NCBI RefSeq assembly: GCF_001043005.1 | Contig: NZ_JYKZ01000007.1 | Coordinates: 1 to 64,000, forward strand | Origin: Pseudomonas psychrophila | GTDB lineage: Bacteria > Pseudomonadota > Gammaproteobacteria > Pseudomonadales > Pseudomonadaceae | Direction of reading: 5' to 3' | DNA: 64,000 nt | Shown here: one piece after another, positions 20,092 to 28,800 of the stretch | Layout of the letters: each line of letters opens with the position of its first letter | How positions within the stretch are numbered: the first letter of the stretch is position 1 | Program-made: the position numbers and the translations under genes | Notes under the pieces: generated by a model | Told to the model about the DNA's origin: nothing | Database searches by the model: none | Seen by the model: only the letters and a program-made list of their open reading frames with translations

Positions 20092-20703
20092 ATGAAACTG
20101 TTGCATATCGATTCGAGCATCCTGGGCGACAACTCGGCTTCCCGTCAGTTGAGCCGTGACGTGGTAAAGGCCTGGCAGGCTGCCGATCCAGAGGTTGTAG
20201 TCAGCTATCGTGATCTGGCTGGCGAAGCGATCGAACACTTCTCGGCAGCAACTCTGGTGGCCGCGGGCACACCTGCGGAACTGCGTGATGCGGTTCAAAA
20301 ACATGAGGCTCAATTGAGCGCAGACACCCTTGCGCAGTTTCTGGCAGCTGACGCCGTCGTGATTGCTGCACCGATGTACAACTTCACCATTCCGACCCAG
20401 CTCAAGGCCTGGATCGACCGCATTGCCGTTGCCGGTCAGACCTTTCGTTACACCGAAGCGGGTCCTGAAGGCCTGTGCGGCAATAAAAAGGTGATAGTGG
20501 TATCGACCTCCGGAGGTCTGCATGCTGGCCAGGCCACAGGCGTAGCCCATGAAGATTACTTGAAAGTGATGCTGGGCTTCATGGGCATCACCGATGTCGA
20601 GTTTGTTCGTGCCCACGGCCTGGCCTATGGCGACGAAGTTCGCACCAAAGCCATGAACGATGCCCAGGTGCATATTAACCAGGATCTGTTCAGCGCCGCG
20701 TAA
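20092..20703 (+). CDS. azoR: FMN-dependent NADH-azoreductase
   Basis: A 203-residue flavodoxin-like quinone and azo reductase. The FMN-phosphate loop is in [14 protein letters not shown] near residue 7; [17 protein letters not shown] near residue 96 and the later VVSTSGG loop are typical. The true start is the ATG at 20092 with TGGAG upstream; a longer frame running in from 19807 is the antisense of lysR and is rejected. It probably reduces quinones by two electrons as a detoxification step, and is likely controlled by the divergent LysR protein. Confidence 0.93.
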   Translation: MKLLHIDSSILGDNSASRQLSRDVVKAWQAADPEVVVSYRDLAGEAIEHFSAATLVAAGTPAELRDAVQKHEAQLSADTLAQFLAADAVVIAAPMYNFTIPTQLKAWIDRIAVAGQTFRYTEAGPEGLCGNKKVIVVSTSGGLHAGQATGVAHEDYLKVMLGFMGITDVEFVRAHGLAYGDEVRTKAMNDAQVHINQDLFSAA

Positions 20704-20728
20704 GTAATCTGGACTGTTTCACCGACTA

Positions 20729-20776
20729 AACTCTGTACTCTGGATGTCTTCAAAGACCGGAGTACGGAGTTTTTTG
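20729..20776 (+). terminator. Intrinsic terminator after azoR
   Basis: A hairpin pairing CTCTGTACTCTGG with CCGGAGTACGGAG (with G-T pairs), followed by six T residues, 26 bases after the azoR stop. Confidence 0.85.
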
Positions 20777-20860
20777 CGTTTGGCTTGGGTTATGCAGAGC
20801 TGATGGATAGATGCCCTGCATTACCGGATTCGAGTCACGTGCCATATAAGGTGAGCCTCC

Positions 20861-21892
20861 ATGTTACGTCTGAGTGCGGTACTGGTTTTGTTACTGGGAT
20901 GTTGCCCCGCCATGGTGCTGGCCGAACCCGCCATGCAGTGGGGCGTGGGCTTTCATCGCCTGAACTTTCTCGACCCTCTGGACGATCAGCCGATGCGTGC
21001 GATCGCCTTTTATCCGTCCAATCAAGCCCGGGGGCTGACCAAAATGGGCGGTTATGAGGTCGAGGCGACAGAAGAGGCCAAAATCGCCATGGGCCATTAC
21101 CCGTTGTTGATGCTGTCCCATGGCAACACCGGGACCCCACTGGCCCTGCACGATCTGGCTACATCCTTGGCGCGCAAGGGCTTTGTGGTGGTGGCGGTGT
21201 TGCACCCGGGTGACAACTACAAAGATCACAGCCGCCTGGGGACCCTGAGCAACCTGTACGGGCGGCCGATGCAGATATCAGCCGCCATCAGCGCGATGCT
21301 GGCTGACCGCGAATTGTCACCGTACGTGCATGACGATCAGGTGGGGGTCATCGGGTATTCGGCAGGTGGCGAAACAGCGTTGATCCTGTCCGGAGCCCAG
21401 CCTGATCTGGATCGCTTGCGGCGCTATTGCCAGGAGCGTCCTGAAGACCGTGATGCCTGTACGACACAAGGCGAGCTGATAGCCGATCGCGATGACCTTG
21501 TGCCCGTGGCGGATCCCCGGGTTCGTGCATTGTTGCTGATGGCTCCCTTGAGCCTGATGTTTGGCCGGCAAACCCTGGCGGATGTGCATGTGCCCGTGCT
21601 GCTGTACAGCGGCGATAACGACAAGCTGGTGTTCCCCGACAAGAATGCCGATGCACTGGCGCGCAAGCTGCCGGTTGAGCCTGAGTTCAAGGTGATTCCA
21701 GGTGCCGGGCATTTCGTGTTCATGGCGCCGTGCACCGAGGAGCAAATGGGCGCAATGCCCGGCTTGTGCACGGACGCGCAAGGGGTGGACCGCGAGGATG
21801 TCCATCGCGATCTGATTTATGAGGCGGGACGGTTTTTCAGCAAGACACTGCAAGTCGGCCAGCACTCGGGGTTGCGTACCGCCGATCACTGA
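20861..21892 (+). CDS. Exported alpha/beta hydrolase (dienelactone hydrolase/PAF-AH-like)
   Basis: A 343-residue alpha/beta hydrolase with a signal peptide (residues 1-21, cut after VLA). The oxyanion-hole region is in MLSHGNTG near residue 87, the nucleophile is the serine in IGYSAGGE near residue 168, an acid is likely in YSGDNDKLV, and the histidine is in GAGHFVF. It resembles the periplasmic predicted dienelactone hydrolases and PAF acetylhydrolase-like proteins, whose substrates are mostly unknown. It stands alone after the azoR terminator and is convergent with the MFS gene, with only one base between the two stops. Confidence 0.82.
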   Translation: MLRLSAVLVLLLGCCPAMVLAEPAMQWGVGFHRLNFLDPLDDQPMRAIAFYPSNQARGLTKMGGYEVEATEEAKIAMGHYPLLMLSHGNTGTPLALHDLATSLARKGFVVVAVLHPGDNYKDHSRLGTLSNLYGRPMQISAAISAMLADRELSPYVHDDQVGVIGYSAGGETALILSGAQPDLDRLRRYCQERPEDRDACTTQGELIADRDDLVPVADPRVRALLLMAPLSLMFGRQTLADVHVPVLLYSGDNDKLVFPDKNADALARKLPVEPEFKVIPGAGHFVFMAPCTEEQMGAMPGLCTDAQGVDREDVHRDLIYEAGRFFSKTLQVGQHSGLRTADH

Positions 21893-21893
21893 T

Positions 21894-23117
21894 TTAACGG
21901 GATGCGCGGCGCGCGAGGGTCACGCTTAGCAGCAAGCCCAGGCAGCACATCACTGCGGCGCTGAAGAAAATCCACGGGTAACCCATGTTCAACGCGATTG
22001 CGCCCATGATCGGGCCCGCGATGGCCAGCGCCAGATCGAAAAACACCGCATAGGCACTCAAACCCGCGCCCCGGCTGGAGACCGGCACCTGCTTGACCGC
22101 CTCCACGCCCAGCGCCGGGTATACCAGTGACAGGCCAAAGCCGGTCAGGCCAGCGCCTACCAGGGCGTACGTAACGGAGGGTGCCAGCCACAATAATGTC
22201 AGGCCAACGGTTTCGATCGTCATGCAGACAATCGCCACGCTATAGCCGCCAAAACGGCTGATGCTGTTGGTGAAAATCAGGCGCGCAAGGATAAAGCACA
22301 CGCCGAACACCGACAGGCAATACGCGGCTCCGACCCAGCCTCGGTCGATATAGAAAAGTGTTATGAAAGTGGTCAGCGTGCCATAGCCAATTGAGGCAAG
22401 GGTCAGGCTGATGCCAAAGGGCGCGATCAGGCCAAACACAGACCAAAAGGGCAGGCGCACGCCGCTGATCACCGGGATTGAAGGCTTTTTACGAATAAGC
22501 AGCAGCGCGAACAGCGCCAGCAGCAACAGCGTCACCCCCAGACTGAAAAACCCAAGCTGATCGATCATTACCACACCCAGCGGCGCACCAATGGCGATAG
22601 CGCCATAGGACGCAATCCCGTTCCAGCCTATCGCTCGGGCGGTGTGTTGAGAGCCGACCTGAGCGATCCCCCAACTGATAGTGCCGACACCGATCAAGCC
22701 TTGGGCAATACCCAGGAAAATCCGCCCCGCAATCAAAATGCACAGGCTAAGCAGTGGCCAGTCTTGCACTGCCACTGCCAGGGAGGTGAGTACACCGCTT
22801 ATGGCGATCCCGATCAGGCCATACACGATGGCGGGCTTGGTCCCGAGGCTGTCTACCAGTCGCCCGGCCGAAGGGCGGCTCAGCAGGGTTGCGAGGTATT
22901 GCGAAGCAATGGTCAAGCCTGCGATTACGGCACTGAAACCCAGTTGGTCGTGGACATAGCCGGGCAACACGGCAATCGGCAAGCCGATGCAGATAAACGC
23001 GATAAAGGTGTAAAACACGATCGAAAGGATTTGCAGGGTGACCGACAGGGAACTCTCGCAGGGGGGTTGTTGCGCAGGCATAGACAGTGAATCCGGCTGA
23101 CGGTCATAGACCCTCAT
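21894..23117 (-). CDS. MFS transporter (YhhS/YfcJ-like)
   Basis: A 407-residue major facilitator with 12 predicted spans, of the group containing E. coli YhhS and YfcJ (FIAFICIGLPIAVLPGYVHD near residue 37; RPSAGRLVDSLGTKPAI in the cytoplasmic loop between spans 2 and 3). Substrates for this group are poorly defined; export of small molecules or sugars has been suggested. The start may be the ATG at 23081, twelve codons in; neither start has a strong ribosome binding site. It forms a single-gene unit. Confidence 0.82.
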   Translation of the reverse strand: MRVYDRQPDSLSMPAQQPPCESSLSVTLQILSIVFYTFIAFICIGLPIAVLPGYVHDQLGFSAVIAGLTIASQYLATLLSRPSAGRLVDSLGTKPAIVYGLIGIAISGVLTSLAVAVQDWPLLSLCILIAGRIFLGIAQGLIGVGTISWGIAQVGSQHTARAIGWNGIASYGAIAIGAPLGVVMIDQLGFFSLGVTLLLLALFALLLIRKKPSIPVISGVRLPFWSVFGLIAPFGISLTLASIGYGTLTTFITLFYIDRGWVGAAYCLSVFGVCFILARLIFTNSISRFGGYSVAIVCMTIETVGLTLLWLAPSVTYALVGAGLTGFGLSLVYPALGVEAVKQVPVSSRGAGLSAYAVFFDLALAIAGPIMGAIALNMGYPWIFFSAAVMCCLGLLLSVTLARRASR

Positions 23118-23175
23118 GATGGCGCGGCTTCAGAATAAATGAAAGCAGGCTAACGGTTTTGTCAGAAGGGCAAAA

Positions 23176-23207
23176 AGCCAATGCCCCGAGATGTCGGGGC
23201 ATTGGCT
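23176..23207 (-). terminator. Intrinsic terminator of the carboxyspermidine operon
   Basis: A perfect 14-base-pair stem (AGCCAATGCCCCGA / TCGGGGCATTGGCT) with a GATG loop. On the minus strand it is followed by five T residues, so it ends the transcript of the dehydrogenase gene that stops at 23243. Confidence 0.9.
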
Positions 23208-23242
23208 AAAGTGTGAAACACACATTACCTGTCAATCAGGCT

Positions 23243-24478
23243 TCAGTTCCAGGGACGATCGCCGTTCTCATCCTTGATGCGAGTCGGCAGGCCCATCACG
23301 TCCAGCGCCTTGAGGAACGGCTCTGCTGGCAGTTCTTCAACGTTGACCATGCGTTTCACGTCCCACTCGCCGCGAGCGACCAGCAAGGCAGCTGCCACGG
23401 GCGGTACACCCGCGGTGTAGGAAATGCCCTGGCTGTCAGTCTCGGCAAAGGCGTCCTCGTGGTCGGCTACGTTGTAGATGAACACCTCGCGCGGCTGACC
23501 GTCCTTGGTGCCTTTGACCAGATCACCGATGCACGTCTTGCCCGTGTAACCGGGGGCCAGCGAGCTCGGATCAGGCAGTACTGCCTTGACCAGCTTCAGT
23601 GGCACGACTTCCAGGCCCTCAGCGGTCGTGACCGGCTGCTCGGAAAGCAGGCCCAGGTTCTTCAGGACCGTGAACACATTGATGTAGTGCTCACCGAAGC
23701 TCATCCAGAAACGTACGTTGGGCACGTCGAGGTTCTTCGACAGGGAATGAACCTCGTCATGACCGGTCAGGTACAGGTTCTGCTCGCCGACGACCGGCAG
23801 GTCGTCGGTGCGCTTGACTTCGAACATGCTATTGCTGGTCCACTGGCTGTTCTGCCAGCTCCAGACTTGACCGGTGAACTCGCGGAAGTTGATTTCCGGG
23901 TCGAAGTTGGTGGCGAAATACTTGCCGTGGGAACCGGCATTGACGTCGAGAATGTCGATGGAATCAATGCGGTCGAAATACTGTTGTTGCGCCAATGCGG
24001 CATAGGCATTGACGACACCCGGGTCGAAGCCTACGCCGAGGATGGCGGTGATGTTTTTCTCTTTGCACTCCTCGATGTGGTTCCACTCGTAGTTGCCATA
24101 CCAGGGCGGCGTTTCGCAAACCTTGCCCGGCTCTTCGTGAATGGCGGTGTCAAGGTAAGCCACGCCGGTATCGATGCAGGCACGCAGCACCGACATGTTG
24201 AGGAAGGCAGAGCCGACGTTGATGACGATCTGCGATTCAGTTTCAAGAATCAGCGCCTTGGTCGCTTCGACATCCAGAGCGTTCAGCGAGAAGGCTTTGA
24301 TGTCGGCGGGCTGCTTGAGGCTGCCCTTGGCGATGACGCTGTCGATGATGGCCTGGCATTTGGAGATGTTGCGCGACGCGATAGCGATACGACCAAGTTC
24401 ATCGTTGTGCTGCGCGCACTTGTGGGCCACCACCTTGGCGACACCTCCTGCACCAATGATAAGAACGTTTTTCTTCAA
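23243..24478 (-). CDS. Carboxynorspermidine/carboxyspermidine dehydrogenase (saccharopine dehydrogenase family)
   Basis: A 411-residue NAD(P)H enzyme that condenses putrescine or diaminopropane with aspartate semialdehyde to give carboxyspermidine or carboxynorspermidine. The nucleotide-binding motif IGAGGVAKVV is at residues 7-16. The saccharopine-dehydrogenase core continues with ILGVGFDPGVVNAYAA near residue 145. It lies 26 bases downstream of the decarboxylase that uses its product, giving an S-adenosylmethionine-independent route to spermidine or norspermidine. The assignment rests on the family match and the pairing. Confidence 0.92.
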   Translation of the reverse strand: MKKNVLIIGAGGVAKVVAHKCAQHNDELGRIAIASRNISKCQAIIDSVIAKGSLKQPADIKAFSLNALDVEATKALILETESQIVINVGSAFLNMSVLRACIDTGVAYLDTAIHEEPGKVCETPPWYGNYEWNHIEECKEKNITAILGVGFDPGVVNAYAALAQQQYFDRIDSIDILDVNAGSHGKYFATNFDPEINFREFTGQVWSWQNSQWTSNSMFEVKRTDDLPVVGEQNLYLTGHDEVHSLSKNLDVPNVRFWMSFGEHYINVFTVLKNLGLLSEQPVTTAEGLEVVPLKLVKAVLPDPSSLAPGYTGKTCIGDLVKGTKDGQPREVFIYNVADHEDAFAETDSQGISYTAGVPPVAAALLVARGEWDVKRMVNVEELPAEPFLKALDVMGLPTRIKDENGDRPWN

Positions 24479-24504
24479 TTTGTTTAAATCTCCCTTCTGC
24501 CAGA

Positions 24505-25602
24505 TTACGAGAGGCTGGACAGGTAGTCGTTGAAATCAAACTCGCGAACCACTTCGACTGTACCGTCGAGTTGTTTCACTACGATGGACGGCATTTTCAG
24601 ACCGTTGAACCAGTTTTTCTTGACCATGGTGTAACCCGCTGCGTCGATAAACGACAGCCGATCGCCGATGGCCAGCGGACGATCAAATTGATACTCGCCG
24701 AAAATGTCCCCGGCCAGGCACGACTTGCCGCACACCATGTAGGTGTGTTCGCCTTCGCTCGGGGCCAGTTTGGCATTCAGGCGGTAGATCAGCAGATCGA
24801 GCATGTGGGCTTCGATGGAGCTGTCTACGACCGCCAGGTGCTTGCCGTTGTAGAGCGTGTCGAGCACGGTCACTTCCAGCGAGGCGCTCTGGGTGATGGC
24901 AGCTTCGCCTGGTTCCAGATAAACCTGCACCGCGTATTTTTGCGAGAAGGCCTTCAGGCGTGCGCAGAAAGCATCCAGTGCATAGTCTTCACCAGTGAAG
25001 TGGATACCGCCGCCCAGGCTGACCCATTCAACCTTGTGCAGCAGTTCGCCGAAGCGTTCTTCAATGGTGCACAACATCTGGTCGAACAGGCCGAAGTCAC
25101 CGTTCTCGCAGTTGTTGTGGAACATGAAACCGGAGATCTGGTCGATGACCTGTTCGATCTTCACCGGGTCCCATTCGCCCAGACGGCTAAACGGACGTGC
25201 GGGGTCGGCCAGCAGGTAGTCGGAGCTGCTCACCTGCGGGTTGACCCGCAGACCGCGCACTTTGCCGGCAGAAGCCTGGGCATAACGCTGCAACTGACCG
25301 ATGGAGTTGAAGATGATCTTGTCGCTGTTCTCGAGCATCTCCTCGATCTCGTCGTCGGCCCAGGCCACGCTGTAGGCGTGAGTCTCGCCGGCGAACTTTT
25401 GTCGACCGAGTTTGAGTTCATACAGCGACGACGACGTGGTGCCGTCCATGTATTGCTGCATAAGGTCGAACACCGACCAGGTGGCGAAGCACTTGAGTGC
25501 CAGCAGGGCCTTGGCCCCGGACTGCTCGCGTACATAGGCGATCTTCTGCATGTTCGCCAGCAGCTTTTGTTTATCAATCAGGTAGTACGGGGTTTTGATC
25601 AT
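24505..25602 (-). CDS. nspC: Carboxynorspermidine decarboxylase
   Basis: A 365-residue PLP enzyme of the alanine racemase-like fold III group that decarboxylates carboxy(nor)spermidine. The PLP lysine is K37 in LALKCFAT. The glycine-rich phosphate loop is SLGGGIHF, followed by EPGEAAI and the active-site cysteine in CGKSCLAGD. The start is taken as the ATG at 25602; the frame is open for 37 more codons upstream, but those residues do not resemble the family. It is the first gene of the two-gene operon with the dehydrogenase. Confidence 0.92.
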   Translation of the reverse strand: MIKTPYYLIDKQKLLANMQKIAYVREQSGAKALLALKCFATWSVFDLMQQYMDGTTSSSLYELKLGRQKFAGETHAYSVAWADDEIEEMLENSDKIIFNSIGQLQRYAQASAGKVRGLRVNPQVSSSDYLLADPARPFSRLGEWDPVKIEQVIDQISGFMFHNNCENGDFGLFDQMLCTIEERFGELLHKVEWVSLGGGIHFTGEDYALDAFCARLKAFSQKYAVQVYLEPGEAAITQSASLEVTVLDTLYNGKHLAVVDSSIEAHMLDLLIYRLNAKLAPSEGEHTYMVCGKSCLAGDIFGEYQFDRPLAIGDRLSFIDAAGYTMVKKNWFNGLKMPSIVVKQLDGTVEVVREFDFNDYLSSLS

Positions 25603-25873
25603 TTCGAGGCGCCTGCGGCATGGCCAGCCAAAAAAGGATGCGCATTGTGCCTTCACTGACCGCAGATCGAAAGAGCAGAACGCCAAGTTTGATCGGCGGC
25701 ACCCGTACCGCAAGGCTCAAAGCTCAAATAATTCAGTGAACAGATGCGGCATGCAGCCATCACCCAGCCTATTTATATAGGGCATGGAGCGGCATTAAAT
25801 TGTTTCAAATCCCGTCTTTGTGCATGCACAGGTTTTTCAGGCATGCCTCCTTTGACGAAGACGGATCTGCCCC

Positions 25874-28800
25874 ATGAATTCGACCCGATTGCCCCCTGAT
25901 TATCTCAGCCGATTCGATGTGCTCAGCAGCTTCAAGCACACTGAGTTTTCTGCTTTGCCGACCCTTGAAGCAGTGGTTTCGCGGACCTTTGAAGAAGTGC
26001 TCAATGAGCAGCGCCCAAGTCTGGGCATTCATCCGGGCGCGACCCTCAAGGTTGCAGTGCCGTTGCGCATTGCGCAATTGCCCGTTGATCCGGCCCGGCG
26101 CTTTCACTTTATGACCCCGGCACAACTGATGATCGAACGCTTTACCGGGCTGTCCGAGAGAACCCTGAGGCAAGGTGCTCACTGGTTGAGTACCGAAGAC
26201 AATATTGAGGCGCTTAGCCTGCTGACTGTGAACATGCGCGATATTGAAGTGATTGCCAGTGAGTGGAGCCCCCAGATCCCGACACTGTTCAAACAGGCAC
26301 TCGCGTGCTTCTGGGGGCAAGTATCCGGTGCAGGCCACAGCCCCTTGAGCTGGCTGGCCCGTACCTTGAAGGCCGGCCTTTACAGTGCTGCCTTGAATAC
26401 CCAGCGCGTACCTGCCTTGACTCAAGAGCAGGTCAGCCTGGCGACCGAGGTCACGCTGGCGAGTCACAAGCAGCACCGTTTGCGATCACCGGGCGAGGGG
26501 GGCAATCGCGCCTATGTCGTCAATATAGATACCACCCGCCTGGGAGAACCCCGTTATTTTCGACTGCCCGGGGTGGCTGTTCTTGAGCGTTCTGAAGACC
26601 AGCAAACCACTCTTCTGGCCTGGTCGCTTGCGGGGGGGATCGAAGCGTTTGACTCGCTGCAGGCCTTCGGTGAGACCCTCGCCAGCCGGCTGGAGCCGCC
26701 TCTGTCCGAGCATGCCAGCTGGAGTCTGGACGAGCCGGAAGACGAGTTTTTTGTCGCCCTTGCACATACCCTGCTGGATAAGCAACTTGAGGACATTGAT
26801 GCCATGTTTGCGACTGCCCGGGTGCAGCGATGGAGTGCCGAACGACTGGAGCACGGGCTGCTCAACCTCACCCAAATGCCTGATGTGTTCAGTGCCCGCG
26901 AACGCAGTCAGTTTGAACAGGTGGCCGATCAATTCCCGGCCTGGCTTGAGGAGGGGAGTGCCGATGATCAGTTGGCCTACAGTGCCTTGCTGGCTGCTGA
27001 GATCACCCGACAAAGTGAAGCGCGAGGCCATTCCTTTCTGGACGATGTGGCCCCGTTGCCCGATTACGCCAGCCACCAGCTGCGCACGCGCATTCTTCAG
27101 GATCACCCGCACGCCACCTCAGTGAATGTGGACGATATTGAAGTGCATGATTTAAGTATCGAGAACTTGCAAATGGCCTGGATGACCGATGACGTCATGT
27201 CTCTGGTCGACCTGTCGCTGACTTACATCGGTGGCAAACCGCCCGGGTTCCTGTCTGTCAGGGGGCGTAATGGCGTGACCCTGCCGCAGTGGATGAATGC
27301 AGGCTACGTCAAGCAACTGGTGCAGGAACTGGACGTGGGCAGTTCTTACATTGCCCTGCTCAGGCGTCTTCTGATTGAAGATGAACAGGTGGCCAGAACC
27401 CGGCGTGGATTGTTCAAGGCTCAATTGAGGAATCAACTGCCCATGCTCGCGCTGGAAAAGAAGATCAAAGGCGAGTCAGCGATCACCTCGCGCAGTGTCG
27501 AAATCATTCAGCAATTGATGCACCAGGACCGGCTCACAGCCCATGACAGTGTGGTGATCAGGCCGCTTGAGTTGTCACCCTATGAAGGGGCTAAGGTGGA
27601 TACCGTGCTCAATATGTTCATCTTTGGCCCAAGGCAAAAATCAGTAGGGCCTTTCGTGCTGTACAGCCCTTTCAATAGCGAGGTACTGCGCGAATTCGTC
27701 AGTTGGCAAGCGCTGTTGACGGCGATCAAGCAAGCAGGACCCTTGAACGACCAGGTCCTGGAATGGATGCCGCAAAAAAGCCGTGGGTACTATGTGGAGG
27801 GCGGTTTTGACAGGCCCCACCTTGAGAGTGTGCTGTTGGAAGGTGAGCTCGCATTGTTGCCACGTCGCCCGGCAACGTTAAGTGAGCGGGTGTTGGAAGG
27901 TGATCATTTTGAGTTTCTGTTCGATGCCAACACGGGCGCATTGATTGCGCTGGCTGATCGACAGTCAGTCAGCGTTTCGGAAAGGCGCTGGAGCTTTTTC
28001 AAGCAATGCGCCTGGACGTTATTCAACGGCCTCACGTTTTTCGTCAGTGGCCCCCTCGCCAAAGCCGCCTGGCTTTTTCAGGTACTGCTCAGTATCGATA
28101 CGGGGCTGCAGGCGCGCATCGAGCGCGACAAGGCTGCGGCTTCGCAATCGGTGCTTGATCTGTTGTTTATCATCAGCCTGACCCTGTTGCACCGCGGGCT
28201 CACGTTTCAGTCTGAACGGACTCAAAAGGCGCGACTCAAAACGGCGGTGGACGAGCCGTTGTTCAGCGTCCCTGAGCCGATAAAACCCCGTACCGCACCG
28301 GTAAGGCTTCAGCCCAGAACTCCCGGCACGGTGCCAGCCCATGGCCGAGAGGATTACTCGCCGCTGGATTTCTCATGGTTTGGTGCCAGCCCTCAAATGA
28401 CGGCCAACCAGAGCGTGGCTATTGCAACCTTCAAGGTTGCTGTAGACCTGAGCAAGGCCTCGAAAATAGAGGTCGGGCCCTTCAAAGGGACTTACACCTA
28501 TCAAGGCAAGTACTGGGTCAAGATCAAGGATGCTGTGTATCGGGTCAGCCGGGAGCAGGACGGTCTGGTGATCCAGGACGACAGAAATATCCTGCGCCTG
28601 GGGCCCTGGCTGATGACCGATGGACAGGGGAGTTGGGACTTTGATTTGCGCCTTCGCCTGCGCGGTGGCGGACCCAAAAAAACCGTGCAAGCCCTGCGCG
28701 CAGCGAAAGAAAAACAAATCAGTGAATTCAACACTCAACGGGTCGCCCTGATCGCCCAAAAACAAACAATACAAGGTGTGATGGAACTGACATTGACGCT

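Noticed and set aside
23213..25659. Long plus-strand frames opposite the carboxyspermidine genes
   Set aside because: Shadow frames of two well-conserved genes; composition and lack of domains are typical of antisense frames.
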